From: JAGNEJ01 sp043757865
GTDB taxonomy: Bacteria > Verrucomicrobiota > Verrucomicrobiia > Verrucomicrobiales > V1-33
Length of the DNA: 31,355 bases
NCBI GenBank assembly: GCA_043757865.1
Contig: JAYVOP010000066.1
Location: forward strand, 1 to 31,355
Direction of reading: 5' to 3'
This document shows positions 21,848 through 31,355 of the stretch, piece after piece. The position numbers were made by a program, and so were the translations under genes. How positions within the stretch are numbered: position 1 is the first letter of the stretch; every line of letters begins with the position of its first letter. Under the pieces are notes generated by a model, which did not search any database, was not told the DNA's origin, and worked only from the letters and a program-made list of their open reading frames with translations.

Positions 21848-22975
21848 ATGATGTCTGTGCCTGTTACCCTTGATTTGCCTGCTACGGAGCCTTCCCCTAG
21901 CGCGGAGGCTCCGGCGGTGATGCCGTGGCTGGTGCGGATGGATGAGATCTTTGCGGGGTTGGCAACGGAGGTGCTAGAGAGCTTTGGGGCCAGTGGTAGC
22001 ACGCGGCTAGGGTATGAGTATTATTTGATCAAAACGGCCACGCCAGCGGCGGTGCGCGCGGCGGAGGGCGCTCCGTTTGCTCGTTGGAATCTGCCAGTGG
22101 AGCACAGTTGGCCGTGTCATCCGCAGCGCATGGAGGGGTTTATCGAAAAGGCGGCCCAGACGCTGTGGAAGAAGTTTGGCAAACGCCAGCCGCAGTCCAT
22201 TTTGATCGGCCAGATTAATCCGGGCGCGGCGGATGCTTACTATAAAAGTATGGCGTCGAATCTCCGGGGGCGCACGCTCCAGCTCTTCCCCCCGCTGCGG
22301 GCACCCGTGGTGGAGGAGCAGGCGGTGGACACGCCCACGCTCTATGCGCTGGTGGGCCGGGAGGGCTTATTCTGTGGGATGCAGAGCCCGCGCGCTAGCA
22401 ATGGATTCTACCCTGGCGGGAGTCGGTTCATCAGCTTAGCCACGCCAGCGACGATCAGCCGGGCGGGCGGTAAGATCGCTGAGGCGCTGCATTATCTGCG
22501 GCTCTACCGACCAGCGTTAGTGGAGGGCAGCCACTGGTTAGAACTAGGGGCCTGCCCGGGCGGCATGACCTCCGAACTCCTGGCCAAGGGCTTCCGCGTC
22601 ACGGCCCTGGATCGCGCTCCACTGGATGCGCGGGTGCTGCGTTATGACGGGCTGAAATTTCACCAAGTGGATGCCGCAGAGTTCCACCCGCCTGCACAGG
22701 AGCGCTACGATGCGCTGCTCAGTGATATGAATGGCCCGCCGCACGAGGCCATGCAGCAGGTGTGTCGCCTAGCGGAAAATCTCCGTCCGGGCGGGCTGGT
22801 GGTGTTCACGCTGAAATTCTCCCGCGTCACCCGCATGGCCGACCCGTTGACGCTGCGGCGGCACGTCTTGCAACTGGCCTCCACGGCGGGACTCACGCTC
22901 TTTGCCCAGACGCATCTGACTTACAATGGGCATGAATTCACGCTCTTCTTAGAGAAGCAGGGCGGGCGGGCGTAG
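21848..22975 (+). CDS. RlmM-like 23S rRNA 2'-O-ribose methyltransferase
   Basis: A 375-residue protein of the RlmM/FtsJ group. RlmM methylates the 2'-OH of a cytidine in the peptidyl-transferase region of 23S rRNA (C2498 in E. coli). The SAM-binding motif LELGACPGGMTSELL is at 231-245. The K-D-K-E tetrad of 2'-O-methyltransferases is visible as Lys209 (GGKIAEAL), Asp293 (LSDMNG), Lys323 (TLKFSR) and Glu363 (GHEFTLFL). The N-terminal part (residues 1-180), with HSWPCHPQR, resembles the THUMP-like RNA-binding part of RlmM. The ATG pair at 21848/21851 gives a length near E. coli RlmM (366); a GTG at 21749 would add an unlike stretch. The exact target is inferred from the family. Confidence 0.8.
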   Translation: MMSVPVTLDLPATEPSPSAEAPAVMPWLVRMDEIFAGLATEVLESFGASGSTRLGYEYYLIKTATPAAVRAAEGAPFARWNLPVEHSWPCHPQRMEGFIEKAAQTLWKKFGKRQPQSILIGQINPGAADAYYKSMASNLRGRTLQLFPPLRAPVVEEQAVDTPTLYALVGREGLFCGMQSPRASNGFYPGGSRFISLATPATISRAGGKIAEALHYLRLYRPALVEGSHWLELGACPGGMTSELLAKGFRVTALDRAPLDARVLRYDGLKFHQVDAAEFHPPAQERYDALLSDMNGPPHEAMQQVCRLAENLRPGGLVVFTLKFSRVTRMADPLTLRRHVLQLASTAGLTLFAQTHLTYNGHEFTLFLEKQGGRA

Positions 22976-23041
22976 GGCTTGGTGTGATTTCCCAGCACGG
23001 AGGCTTGCACTGGTTTGGGGATGCTGCCATAGGCGTGCCTT

Positions 23042-23656
23042 ATGCCTTACCCTAATGAACATGTCCTCGTCGTCCGTCGCGCCCTTTTTGATGAACTGGG
23101 GGCGTTCCAGGGCCTCTCTGCCGATGTTAGTAAATACCTGCCAGAGTTCCTGAACCCAGCGCAGAATTTCTTCCTCTCGCGGGATCTGGCGGAGACGGAC
23201 CCCAGCCATAAGCAGATCATTCCTTATGCGCTGTTTCATTGCCAGGGAAAGCTGCTGCATTATGTGCGGGGCAAGAAAGGAGGGGAACAACGCCTAGCTG
23301 CTAAGGGCAGCGTGGGGATCGGCGGGCACATCAACTCCGAGGATGCAGCGGCGGCTTCCTTGGAACGGGACACGTATCTGACGGGTGTGGAACGGGAGAT
23401 TAACGAGGAACTGAAGTTGGATACCACCTACCAACAGCGCATCGTGGCGCTGCTCAATGATGATTCGAATGAGGTGGGCCAGGTGCATCTGGGCATCGTT
23501 CATGTGTTCGAGCTAGCCAGTGAAGCGGTGGCTCCGAATGAGGCCCCCATCACGCAGTTAGAGTTTCTGACGCGGGCGGAGTTAGTGGCGCGGCGGGACC
23601 AACTGGAAAGCTGGAGCCAGTTCTGCGTGGATCACTGGGATGAGTTGCTAGGATAA
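23042..23656 (+). CDS. Nudix-like hydrolase
   Basis: A 204-residue protein with a Nudix-type core: KGSVGIGGHINSED at 89-101, REINEELKLD at 118-127, then VGQVHLGIVHVFEL. Nudix enzymes cleave nucleoside diphosphates linked to another group. The spacing from Gly95 to Arg118 is 23 residues instead of the 14 of a standard Nudix box, because of a loop with SLERDTYLTG; the REINEE metal-binding part is intact. This long form is seen in proteins annotated as predicted phosphoesterases. The substrate is unknown. The next gene starts right after the stop codon, so the two are co-transcribed and translationally coupled. Confidence 0.75.
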   Translation: MPYPNEHVLVVRRALFDELGAFQGLSADVSKYLPEFLNPAQNFFLSRDLAETDPSHKQIIPYALFHCQGKLLHYVRGKKGGEQRLAAKGSVGIGGHINSEDAAAASLERDTYLTGVEREINEELKLDTTYQQRIVALLNDDSNEVGQVHLGIVHVFELASEAVAPNEAPITQLEFLTRAELVARRDQLESWSQFCVDHWDELLG

Positions 23657-24304
23657 ATGATGTCCACGCCTAACCTAGATACGCAGTGGGAGCCCATTTT
23701 TCAAGCGCGGTTAGCACGCCACGCCCAGACGGATGCCGCGCATGATCTAGAGCACCTCCGCCGTGTGGTGGCTAATGCGCGGCGGCTCACTGCGGCGGAA
23801 GGCGCGGACTGGGCGGTGGTGCTGCCAGCGGCTTGGCTGCATGATTGCGTGGTGGTGCCCAAGTCCTCCCCGCAGCGGCAGCAGGCTTCCCGCCTAGCCG
23901 CAGCGCAGGCTGTGGCTTGGCTCCAGGAGGCGGGTTGGCCCCACGATAACCTGCCTGCCATTGCCCATGCCATTGAGGCCCATAGTTTCTCCGCAGGCAT
24001 TCCTGCGGAAACGAAAGAAGCGCAGATCGTGCAGGACGCGGATCGGCTGGATGCGCTGGGGGCGGTGGGCCTAGCGCGCACGCTCATGCTAGGCGCGGAA
24101 ATGCAGCGCATCTTTTATTGCCCAGTGGACCCATTCTGCGTGACGCGGGAGCCGGATGATGGCGTGTATTCCCTAGATCATGTGTATCGGAAACTCCTGA
24201 CGCTGGAAGCCACGATGCAGACCGCCGCCGGGCGCGCGGAAGCGGGGCAACGGACGGAATTTCTGAGGCACTTTCTGGCGCAGTTAGGGCGGGAGATCGT
24301 TTAA
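23657..24304 (+). CDS. HD-domain phosphohydrolase (YedJ-like)
   Basis: A 215-residue HD-superfamily metal-dependent phosphohydrolase. Metal ligands are visible as H33 in HDLEHLRRV, the His62-Asp63 pair in WLHDC, and Asp127 in IVQDADRLDALG. These fit the stand-alone HD proteins of the E. coli YedJ group, whose substrates are nucleotides or similar phosphates. It begins ATGATG directly after the TAA of the Nudix-like gene, suggesting linked roles in nucleotide clean-up; this is inference. Its last four bases overlap the end of the convergent pit gene. Confidence 0.85.
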   Translation: MMSTPNLDTQWEPIFQARLARHAQTDAAHDLEHLRRVVANARRLTAAEGADWAVVLPAAWLHDCVVVPKSSPQRQQASRLAAAQAVAWLQEAGWPHDNLPAIAHAIEAHSFSAGIPAETKEAQIVQDADRLDALGAVGLARTLMLGAEMQRIFYCPVDPFCVTREPDDGVYSLDHVYRKLLTLEATMQTAAGRAEAGQRTEFLRHFLAQLGREIV

Positions 24305-25734
24305 AAATGCACGATGCTGCACTTGGCTAAGCACCACACGATGCCATAGGAAAACATGCCAGTGACAGGCAGCGTGAGGACCCACGCCCAGAGGATGCGC
24401 TCCACGACGCCCAGTTTCAGCGCGCTGAAACGCTTGGCACAGCCGACGCCCATGATGGTGGTGGTGATGGCATGGGTGGTGGAGACGGGCATGCCGTGCT
24501 CCCCAGCTATCGCCAGGATGGTGGCGGCGGTAGTCTCCGCAGCAAAGCCATGGACGGGCTGGAGTTTCACCATTTTATGCCCCATCGTCTTGATGATGCG
24601 CCAACCGCCTAACGCGGTCCCCGCAGCCATGGTCAAGGCACAGACCACGATCACCCAGTCTGGCACGGCCTGGGATTTCGTATCCAGCACCACGTCCGGC
24701 ATGTAGCCGAACTGTAACCAATTCGGCAGGCAGTTGATGACCTTGGCCATGATGGGCAGGGTAAAGGGATTGGTCCCTTCCGGCGTTTTCAGCCACTCTA
24801 GCCAGCCGGGCAGGCTATCGAACAGCCCTCCCTTGGTAGCTCCCATCAATGCTAGGGCAATGACGCCCATGGTCTTCGTGGCGTCATTCATTCCATGGCC
24901 GAAACCCATGTAGGCAGAACTGGCGATCTGGGCTTTGCCAAAAATACGGTTCACGGTATTCGGACGCCAATTTTGCAGCAGCGCATAGAGTCCGCCCATC
25001 ATCAGGAAACCGATAAAGAATCCCAGCAAGGGCGAGGCGATCATGGGCACGACCACCTTCCATAAAATGCCGCTCTTATCTTCCCCTGGCTTCACCTCGA
25101 TGTTCACCTTCTTGACCCTCCCGCTGAAGACTTCTAGGTAAATGTCCTTATCCTCCACCTTCACCTTATGCGTGCCCGCTTGGTCCTTGGCTACCACTGC
25201 ACCTTTAGCAGTTAGATCCGTGGGACCACCCAAAGCAGCTACTTCTGCCAGGCTGGCCTCCACCAGCGTGAGCTTCTTTTTATCCTTGATCTCTTCCCAT
25301 TTCACGGAGGCATCCCAGGCGCTTTTGCCGTGGAATTTATCCGGCGTCGTTTGCATCGTCAGAGCCGCCGCGCACCACGTAGCTCCGATCAAGCTGCCGA
25401 TCAACGCGTGGCTAGAGCTAGAGGGCAGGCCAAACCACCACGTTAGGAGATTCCACACAATGGCGGACACCAACGTACTGATCAATACGATCTGCGTGGA
25501 TTGGGGGCTCAGAAACGACTGATCCACGATGCCGCTCGCGATGGTCTTAGCCACCGCAATCCCGAAGAAGGCTCCCAGCAGATTCGTCACCGCCGCCAGC
25601 ACGATGGCTTGGCGCGGCGTCAGCACCTTCGTGCCCACCACCGTGGCGATGGCATTAGCGGTATCGTGAAACCCGTTGGTATAAGTAAAAACGAGGGCGA
25701 CGAAGATCACCAAACAAACAAGCGCGAGGTCCAT
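24301..25734 (-). CDS. pit: PiT-family inorganic phosphate transporter
   Basis: A 477-residue multi-pass inner-membrane carrier that brings in phosphate (as metal-phosphate) with protons or sodium. The duplicated PiT signatures are present: FTYTNGFHDTANAIAT in the N-terminal half (residues about 16-31), and GFGHGMNDATKTMGVIAL with GEHGMPVSTTHAITTTI in the C-terminal half. An unusual, hydrophilic insertion of about 90 residues (from MQTTPDKFHG to EVKPGEDKSG) separates the helix ending CAAALT from LWKVVVPMIASPLLGF; E. coli Pit has only a short loop there. It follows the DUF47 gene by ten bases, as is common for PiT systems. A Pho-box-like site lies before the operon. Confidence 0.95.
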   Translation of the reverse strand: MDLALVCLVIFVALVFTYTNGFHDTANAIATVVGTKVLTPRQAIVLAAVTNLLGAFFGIAVAKTIASGIVDQSFLSPQSTQIVLISTLVSAIVWNLLTWWFGLPSSSSHALIGSLIGATWCAAALTMQTTPDKFHGKSAWDASVKWEEIKDKKKLTLVEASLAEVAALGGPTDLTAKGAVVAKDQAGTHKVKVEDKDIYLEVFSGRVKKVNIEVKPGEDKSGILWKVVVPMIASPLLGFFIGFLMMGGLYALLQNWRPNTVNRIFGKAQIASSAYMGFGHGMNDATKTMGVIALALMGATKGGLFDSLPGWLEWLKTPEGTNPFTLPIMAKVINCLPNWLQFGYMPDVVLDTKSQAVPDWVIVVCALTMAAGTALGGWRIIKTMGHKMVKLQPVHGFAAETTAATILAIAGEHGMPVSTTHAITTTIMGVGCAKRFSALKLGVVERILWAWVLTLPVTGMFSYGIVWCLAKCSIVHF

Positions 25735-25744
25735 GGAGCTAGGC

Positions 25745-26374
25745 TTAGGAGTTTTTCAGCACGATGTTATAAATGACATTGCCCGTGTCTCGGCAGCAAT
25801 CCACGCACGTCTCCAAGATCTCGAAGAGGTCCTTCAAGATAAAGATCTTCGTGGCCTCGTGGGTGCCGTCGTAGAGATCTTTATAATGGTCCAGCATCAG
25901 CTTATCCGCCTCGCCCTCGAAGTATTGCAGGCGGTCATTAAACTCTTTCATTTTCGCCAGATTCATCTGCCCGCGTAGGCCTTTGACCATCTCTTGCAGC
26001 GTCTCCGCCGCTTGTCCTAGCAAGGAAACGTGCCGCCCAAAGTCCACATGCTGCGCCACCCGATTCCCCAGGATGAAACGCTCCGCAAATTTCTCCGCCG
26101 TCTTGGGAATACGGTAGAGAGCGCGGGCCAGTTCCTCAATGTCTTCCCGCTCCAACGCGGTCACGAAGGTCTTCACGAGGGCCTCGCTAATCTCCTCGGT
26201 AATGCGCTTTTCCTTCCGGCGGGAGAGCACAAACTCATCCAGACTGGGCGTCTGCTCGGGGGTGCTAATGATGCGGACCACGTGGTCGATGCTGGCCTTC
26301 GCTTGGTCTGCGCTGGCTTCAAGGAGAGTGAAAAATTTATCTGGTTTACCAAAGAATCGTTGGAGGCTGAACAT
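25745..26374 (-). CDS. DUF47 family PhoU-like regulator
   Basis: A 209-residue helical protein of the DUF47/PhoU-like family, found next to PiT transporters and thought to control phosphate flux. It begins MFSLQRFFGKPDKFFTLLEA. The metal-binding-type segments REDIEELARALY, EGEADKLM and KDLFEILETCVDCCRDTGN are visible. I chose the ATG at 26374; the upstream extension to 26458 would run through the Pho-box-like site and does not look like protein. It is the first gene of the operon with pit and probably acts at the inner face of the membrane. Confidence 0.92.
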   Translation of the reverse strand: MFSLQRFFGKPDKFFTLLEASADQAKASIDHVVRIISTPEQTPSLDEFVLSRRKEKRITEEISEALVKTFVTALEREDIEELARALYRIPKTAEKFAERFILGNRVAQHVDFGRHVSLLGQAAETLQEMVKGLRGQMNLAKMKEFNDRLQYFEGEADKLMLDHYKDLYDGTHEATKIFILKDLFEILETCVDCCRDTGNVIYNIVLKNS

Positions 26375-26421
26375 AGTGGGCGGTGGTAGGAGCGGTGATG
26401 AAGTGAGAAAAGAGAATCCGT

Positions 26422-26439
26422 GTGACAATGACGTGACAT
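26422..26439 (-). promoter_or_regulatory. Pho-box-like direct repeat before the DUF47-pit operon
   Basis: Read on the minus strand, ATGTCAC, four bases (GTCA), then TTGTCAC. The PhoB consensus is two copies of CTGTCAT spaced by four bases; geometry and the TGTCA cores match. It ends 47 bases before the DUF47 ATG, a usual distance for a Pho box. Binding is inferred from sequence only. Confidence 0.55.
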
Positions 26440-26588
26440 GCCATAGGCGCGGCGGCAAGGGAAAGGAAAATCTGTGTCATTTATGTGCAGGATGCAAGCA
26501 GCCGTTGGTAATGCTAGATCCTACGCCATCGTCTCGCCTCCTGGAGTTGATCAACGGTGTGGCAGGACCGACCCGCGAGGGATCGTGC

Positions 26589-27974
<1,386 letters not shown>

Positions 27975-27975
27975 G

Positions 27976-30438
27976 TTAGTCTAGATAGATAAATTCATTA
28001 CTGCACATCAGCACTTGGGCTAAGCTAGCATAGTCTTTGGCCGCCACCCACGGAGCCGCTGCGCTGACTTCCGCCGCGGTGGGGGCGCGCTGGAAGACTT
28101 GTTGGTAAAGCATTTCCAGCGGCTGCACAGTCACTAGCACGCGCTCGGCTAACTGCTGGGCCTGGGCGAGCACTAGCGGATGATTCAGCAGCCACAGCGC
28201 CTGCGGGGCCACCGTGCTTTCATTCCGCTGCTCCACGATGCTCGTGGGATCTGCGCCATCAAAGAGCAGCAGGAAACTAGACCGCTCTGAACGCACCGTG
28301 GTCAGATACAGACTCCGGCGGGGATTCAGCACGTCCGCCACCGAGTCTCCGCCCAGCGTGCGGTCCAGCCGCCCACTCACGGCCAGCAGGCTGTCCCGCA
28401 GCTCCTCTGCCCCTAGCCGATGCCGCTGCTGATGCCACAGCCATTGGTTCTGCGGATCTTTCTCTAGCCCCACCGGATCATGCTCTGCCGCGCTCTGGCC
28501 GTAGGTGGCGCTGGATAAAATGAGCCGATGCATGGCCTTGATGCTCCACCCGGAGGCGATGAATTTAGCCGCCAACCAATCCAACAATGCTGGATGCGAA
28601 ACCCCGGAGCCTAACTTACCAAAATTATTGGTCGTGGCCACCAGCCCTTTGCCAAAATGATGTTGCCACAGCCGATTCACCAGCACGCGGGCGGTCAAAG
28701 GATTCCCCGCACTAGCAATCCAGTTCGCCAATTCCAGCCGCCCACTGCCTGCGGAAATGGGAGCCATTTCCTCCGTCCGCAGCACCACCGGCACATTGCG
28801 CGCCACCACTGCGCCTAGCTGATCGTAGCGCCCCCGTTCCTGGATGGCCACGTCTTGGAAACCTTTAAATTTGGAATTACTCACGCCGCCTTCTTGCAGT
28901 CCCACGCACATTTCCAGGGGTGGTAGCTGCGCTGCTAACGCCGCACGTTGAGCCGTTAGTGCAGCCACTTCCGGCTCCGCGTTCTCGCTCGTTAAGTTGG
29001 CTCCAGCGCCAATCGTCCACGCTCCCACACCCTGCTGCCAACCAGCCACCAAGGCGGGTGCCAGCTCCCATACTTGGTCCCCAGACGTGATCCGCAGCGT
29101 CACTTGCGTGGAGTCGCAGGTGTATTCCCCGCGTGGTTGAATGACGCAGACCACGCTCCCACCGGGCGGCAGGCTCACCTTTTCTAACACCAACTCTGCG
29201 GCCTTGCCATTGTCCAACATTTCTTCCGCTAGCACCTGCGAATCCGCGCGCAGACTCCACTGGATGCCATCACCACACGTGGCATCCACGTCCTTTAAAT
29301 GCAGCTCTAGCCGCACGCTACTAAGCCCAGCGGGGGCTTGCCAGCAGATGCTCACGGGCACCTCTGGACCGGGATGCACGCAGATAGCAGCGGCGGGTAA
29401 TTCCACCGTGGAAAATTTAGCCGCTTGCCCTGAGCGGTTGATGGTTAGGGAGGGATTATCCGCCGTCTTTCCGCGCCAGGAAATGATGGAGCCGGGGGTC
29501 TCCGTGGTTTCTGTAAAGGGCTGGAAACGCGCGGCGGTGAGGCGGCTCAGACGCGCGTCCGTTTCCTTCATCTGCGCCTCCACCCGCACCCGTTCCGCCT
29601 GCTGGGCCGGGGCCAGCAGCGGGAGCTTTTGGATGGCCTCGCCCGCCGTGGGATCGGCAAACTTTTCGATAATGTGACTGCTGTAAAAGAAGCCCGCCAG
29701 GGCGTAGTAATCCTGCGTGGTGAGGGGATCGAATTTATGATCGTGGCAGCGCGCACAACTCATGGTGATGCCCAGGAAGGCCCGGCTAGTGACATCGATC
29801 TGATCGTCCACCAAGTCCGCATATTCCTTCTGTTTATCAGAGTCGCCATTGCCCCAATTTCCAATCGCATAGAGCCCCGTGGCCACGAGCTTCCGCGCAT
29901 CGAAGGACTGCGCAGCCAAGATGTCGCCCGCGATTTGTTGGCGGATAAATTCTGGATAGGGCAGATCCTCCTGCCACGCCGCCACCACCCAATCCCGGTA
30001 GCGCCAAGCCTCGCTGATGTCCCCTGCCTGCTTGAGGGAGCGGGCATCCAGCGAATCCGCATAACGCACCACATCTAGCCAATGCCGACCCCAGTGCTGG
30101 CCATAAGCCGGGGAATCCAGATACTGCTCGATGGCCCGCGCCTGCGCTGTAGTGGCTCCACCCACCTCCACCGCGTGCAGATAAGCGGCCATTTCCTGGG
30201 GCGTGGGGGGCAGGCCCGTGAGGTCATACGCCACCCGCCGTAGCCAGTCCCGAGGAGCCGCCGCCGTCCCTAACGTGAGCCCATGCGCTTGTAAATTTTC
30301 CCGGATATAACCATCTACCGAGTGCGGCTCCGTCGCCAAGCCTAACCCGATGGGCCGAGCCGCCCACCACCCTTCCGCCCGCAGCCCAACACTGGCCTGC
30401 AGGAACCACAGCAGGAACGCCAGCAAGGTAAATTTCAT
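27976..30438 (-). CDS. DUF1549/DUF1553 (PSCyt2/PSD1) exported protein
   Basis: An 820-residue protein with a signal peptide (about residues 1-21). DUF1549 follows (about 40-255): RRVAYDLTGLPPTPQEM, HWLDVVRYADS, and CARCHDHKFDP. The last contains a CxxCH triplet like a c-type haem site and is conserved in the family. The middle (about 300-480) is beta-rich and LamG-like. DUF1553 fills the C-terminus (about 560-800): LANWIASAGNPLTARVLVNR, LWQHHFGKGLVATTNNFGKLG, GAEELRDSLLAVSGRLD. The N-terminal PSCyt1 cytochrome domain of many relatives is absent. The role is unknown; the pairing with DUF1501 suggests periplasmic work on an external substrate. The TonB-like gene at 30579 is divergent. Confidence 0.93.
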   Translation of the reverse strand: MKFTLLAFLLWFLQASVGLRAEGWWAARPIGLGLATEPHSVDGYIRENLQAHGLTLGTAAAPRDWLRRVAYDLTGLPPTPQEMAAYLHAVEVGGATTAQARAIEQYLDSPAYGQHWGRHWLDVVRYADSLDARSLKQAGDISEAWRYRDWVVAAWQEDLPYPEFIRQQIAGDILAAQSFDARKLVATGLYAIGNWGNGDSDKQKEYADLVDDQIDVTSRAFLGITMSCARCHDHKFDPLTTQDYYALAGFFYSSHIIEKFADPTAGEAIQKLPLLAPAQQAERVRVEAQMKETDARLSRLTAARFQPFTETTETPGSIISWRGKTADNPSLTINRSGQAAKFSTVELPAAAICVHPGPEVPVSICWQAPAGLSSVRLELHLKDVDATCGDGIQWSLRADSQVLAEEMLDNGKAAELVLEKVSLPPGGSVVCVIQPRGEYTCDSTQVTLRITSGDQVWELAPALVAGWQQGVGAWTIGAGANLTSENAEPEVAALTAQRAALAAQLPPLEMCVGLQEGGVSNSKFKGFQDVAIQERGRYDQLGAVVARNVPVVLRTEEMAPISAGSGRLELANWIASAGNPLTARVLVNRLWQHHFGKGLVATTNNFGKLGSGVSHPALLDWLAAKFIASGWSIKAMHRLILSSATYGQSAAEHDPVGLEKDPQNQWLWHQQRHRLGAEELRDSLLAVSGRLDRTLGGDSVADVLNPRRSLYLTTVRSERSSFLLLFDGADPTSIVEQRNESTVAPQALWLLNHPLVLAQAQQLAERVLVTVQPLEMLYQQVFQRAPTAAEVSAAAPWVAAKDYASLAQVLMCSNEFIYLD

Positions 30439-30578
30439 GCGCGCATCCTAAGCCCCCCGCCGCCACATGCTCCGGGAAAATCTCCCGCATCCGCGAGGGG
30501 TCTCGCAGCCATCAGCAAATGCTCGGTCTTGCGCGATCCGCTTTTGCCCCCATTCTCCTGTCATTCCATCCCTGGCCC

Positions 30579-31355
30579 ATGACTCATACTTCCCGCCATC
30601 TTAGCTATGCCTTTGCGCTGGCCGCCGCCTTGCACGCGGTGGTCTTCGTGCTGGTGGCGTGGTGCCTAGTGGTGGGGCTCTTACGCGGGCTGGATCTCTC
30701 CGCCTTCAACGCACCGGAGCCATTGCCGGAGGAGGAAATGATGCTGCTGCTAGAGCCAGAGCCCGCTAAATTTAGCCTCCAAACGATCGACTCTCGCCTC
30801 GTCAATCTTCATGAGCCCACGGAGGAGGAGCCAGCGATGTTCGGCAAAACGGCGGCGGTCTTTGAGTCGGATCGTGCGCTGCGGGGAGCCTCGGAGGCGG
30901 CTCCAGACGCGCAGGCCGATAAAAATTTACCGAGCGTGAAGGGCGCTCAACTGAAGTTCCGCGGCTTCAAGGACCAGCCCGCTGGAGCCCTCGCAGACAT
31001 CGTGCGCCAAGCCGCTCAACAGCGCCAGGAGGCTGCACTAACCGGGGACGCGGCACCGCAAGCCGCCGCCCAGACACCGCAACCGAGCACACCGGCGGAA
31101 ACTGGACCTGCCAGCATCAAGACCGCGCAACGCGGCGGGATCTCCGCGCGGGGCGCAGCCTCCGTGGCGGCCACCACGGGGCCGTTAGCCAAATACAAGA
31201 ATCAAGTGATGGATGTGATCCAGGCGAAATTTGACCAAGCCATCAAGCGGGGGCACACGCCCTTGGAGCGGGGCTTCTTCGTGACCGTGGAGTTCGACAT
31301 CAACCCGCGGGGCGGGGTGGAAAATCTGCGCATCCTCAATCCTAGCAAGGACACG
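30579..31355 (+). CDS. TonB-like energy-transducer family protein, N-terminal part
   Basis: The frame is open from the ATG at 30579 to the right edge, 259 residues of an incomplete protein. It has a short basic start (MTHTSRHLS), one membrane helix (about residues 10-34, AFALAAALHAVVFVLVAWCL), a Pro/Glu-rich and Ala/Gln-rich periplasmic linker, and the start of a C-terminal TonB/TolA-like domain: GPLAKYKNQVMDVIQAKFD, then RGFFVTVEFDINPRGGVENL. This is the layout of TonB or TolA-type proteins that couple inner-membrane energy to the outer membrane. The classical proline-lysine TonB linker is not seen. ExbB or ExbD genes may lie beyond the edge. Confidence 0.7.
   Translation, partial: MTHTSRHLSYAFALAAALHAVVFVLVAWCLVVGLLRGLDLSAFNAPEPLPEEEMMLLLEPEPAKFSLQTIDSRLVNLHEPTEEEPAMFGKTAAVFESDRALRGASEAAPDAQADKNLPSVKGAQLKFRGFKDQPAGALADIVRQAAQQRQEAALTGDAAPQAAAQTPQPSTPAETGPASIKTAQRGGISARGAASVAATTGPLAKYKNQVMDVIQAKFDQAIKRGHTPLERGFFVTVEFDINPRGGVENLRILNPSKDT

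Overview
The window looks like chromosomal DNA of a member of the Verrucomicrobiota; a related PVC-group bacterium such as a planctomycete is the main alternative. The reasons are two DUF1501 proteins (one in an operon with a DUF1549/DUF1553 protein), a DUF1080-like domain in an exported protein, GC-rich coding DNA, and an almost complete lack of Shine-Dalgarno sequences, even before ribosomal protein genes. No taxonomic marker was compared, so this is inference.

Layout. (1) 1-6136: the start of a subtilisin-type exported protease running off the left edge, a lone DUF1501 protein, an exported NHL-type beta-propeller protein, a small membrane-anchored protein, and a convergent three-part protein (HtrA-like protease, LamG/DUF1080-like domain, SirB1-type transglutaminase-like domain). 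(2) 6137-9661: an AT-rich spacer with a terminator-like hairpin, tRNA-Gly(TCC), an exported protein with GKEPI-type repeats, an outer-membrane beta-barrel, a strong terminator and phosphatidylserine decarboxylase. (3) 10018-11992: gltD without gltB, then a hicB-hicA pair whose HicA seems to have lost its catalytic histidine. (4) 11993-14300: a graveyard of decayed DNA beside tRNA-Ser(TGA): an IS256-family transposase relic, an IS3-family relic, and pieces of two restriction-type genes (a DUF262/GmrSD N-terminus and an adenine-methyltransferase Mod fragment). (5) 14301-17338: tRNA-Ser, gnd, a short chlorite-dismutase-family haem protein, and an AT-rich stretch with a 40-residue membrane peptide gene. 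(6) 17478-21137 on the minus strand: rpmJ-rpsM-rpsK-rpsD with its own terminator, then dapA-dapB. (7) 21848-26439: an RlmM-like rRNA methyltransferase, a Nudix-like and an HD-domain hydrolase, and a convergent DUF47(PhoU-like)-pit phosphate-uptake operon with a Pho-box-like site. (8) 26589-31355: a DUF1549/DUF1553-DUF1501 operon and the start of a divergent TonB-like protein.

Most intact genes are housekeeping: nitrogen assimilation, lysine and peptidoglycan precursor synthesis, pentose phosphate pathway, phospholipid synthesis, translation and phosphate uptake. The accessory part is the tRNA-Ser-linked decayed island. The points I would look at first are the triple-domain protease, the restriction-gene fossils, the HicA His-to-Tyr change, the Pho-box-like site, the small membrane peptide locus and the 68-residue N-terminal extension of ribosomal protein S11. 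Long stretches without a recognisable gene are given their own entries.
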